From Frankiaceae bacterium (GTDB lineage Bacteria > Actinomycetota > Actinomycetes > JAVEEJ01), in assembly GCA_030840515.1 (NCBI GenBank), contig JAVEEJ010000315.1, positions 1-5,312 of the forward strand: 5,312 nucleotides of DNA. Reading direction: 5' to 3'. Shown in pieces: positions 4,971-5,312 of this stretch. The notes under the pieces are model-generated. The model did no database searches, was not told where the DNA came from, and saw only the letters and a list, made by a program, of their open reading frames with translations. The translations under genes and the position numbers were made by a program. Position 1 is the stretch's first letter; every line of letters starts with the position of its first letter.

Positions 4971-5312
4971 GTGCCACGCCGCATCGCGCTCATGGTGAAC
5001 CCCACCGCGGGGAAGGGGCGCGCCGCCCACGTGGTGGCCAAGGTCGCCGCTGAGCTGCGGGCGGCTGACGCGTCGGTCGAGATCCTCATCGGGGCCGACG
5101 CCGCGGATGCGGTCGCCATCGCCAAGCAGCAGGTCGCTCTGGGGGTGGACGCGCTGGTCGCCCTCGGTGGCGACGGGATGGCCAACCTGGCGTTGCAAGC
5201 GGTGGCCGGCACGGCCGTTCCGTTCGGCTTGGTGCCGGCGGGCACGGGGAACGACCTCGCCGCCGCGCTGGGGCTTCCGGCCGGTGACCCAGCCGCCGCA
5301 GCACGGCTCATC
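4971..5312 (+). CDS. Diacylglycerol/lipid kinase family protein, N-terminal part (3' end outside window)
   Basis: From the GTG at 4971 the frame stays open for 114 codons to the right edge. The product has the hallmark N-terminal half of a DAGK-catalytic-domain kinase. NPTAGKGRA (10-18) is the entry motif. G66-G67-D68-G69 is the nucleotide-binding loop. PAGTGNDLA (89-97) is the second nucleotide/catalytic motif. Members phosphorylate diacylglycerol, sphingoid bases or related lipids with ATP at the cytosolic face of the membrane, but the substrate cannot be told from this part. Residue 70, after GGDG, is methionine where many family members have threonine; I recall methionine in actinobacterial homologues too, so this is probably a lineage feature. 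The gene abuts tatC with no gap and has a GGAGG site within tatC, so it belongs to the tatA-tatC operon. The C-terminal domain is missing from the window. Confidence 0.93.
   Translation, partial: MPRRIALMVNPTAGKGRAAHVVAKVAAELRAADASVEILIGADAADAVAIAKQQVALGVDALVALGGDGMANLALQAVAGTAVPFGLVPAGTGNDLAAALGLPAGDPAAAARLI

Noticed and set aside
3378..5198. A 606-codon open frame on the minus strand opposite the lipoprotein, tatA, tatC and kinase genes.
   Set aside because: It covers four well-supported plus-strand genes. Its product is a low-complexity mix rich in R, G, H, D, E and Q with no recognisable domain, as expected for a shadow frame in high-GC DNA.

Overview
The window reads as a chromosomal segment of a high-GC Gram-positive bacterium (Actinomycetota). 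The evidence is the strong G/C bias at third codon positions, the frequent GTG starts, two genes that look leaderless, the pafB-pafC pair followed by tatA-tatC, a lipoprotein resembling the LppX/LprAFG type, and an actinobacterial TatC with a cysteine pair in its first outer loop. A propionibacterial or nocardioid-like lineage fits the protein flavour, but this is an impression and not a placement.

Layout. At the left edge a minus-strand gene of the DUF3866 type runs out of the window and appears to start leaderlessly at 331. It is divergent from pafB (402-1355), and the two candidate -10 hexamers lie back to back only 9 bp apart. pafB and pafC (1352-2290) overlap by four bases (ATGA). They encode the two WYL-domain subunits of the PafBC transcription activator. 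After an 87-bp gap comes a small CxxC zinc-ribbon-like protein (2378-2710), closed by a strong 15-bp stem-loop (2727-2760). A candidate promoter four bases further on drives an apparently leaderless gene for a 70-residue one-span membrane protein (2777-2989), followed by a 270-residue lipoprotein (3039-3851). A second stem-loop (3863-3884), again four bases ahead of a TANNNT hexamer, precedes tatA (3919-4173). tatC (4176-4970) and a diacylglycerol-kinase-family lipid kinase (4971 to the right edge) follow with gaps of 2 and 0 bases, so tatA-tatC-kinase is a tight operon.

How the genes work together. PafBC is a DNA-damage-response activator in mycobacteria. TatA and TatC form the minimal twin-arginine export system. 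The lipid kinase probably acts at the same membrane. The three genes between pafC and tatA are the least understood part: a putative metal-binding cytosolic protein, a tiny membrane protein and a lipoprotein of a lipid-carrier-like family. No mobile element, CRISPR array, tRNA, rRNA or phage gene is visible. Most of the window is ordinary housekeeping sequence. The points worth a second look are the small unknown genes and the promoter and stem-loop arrangements, not an obvious new system.
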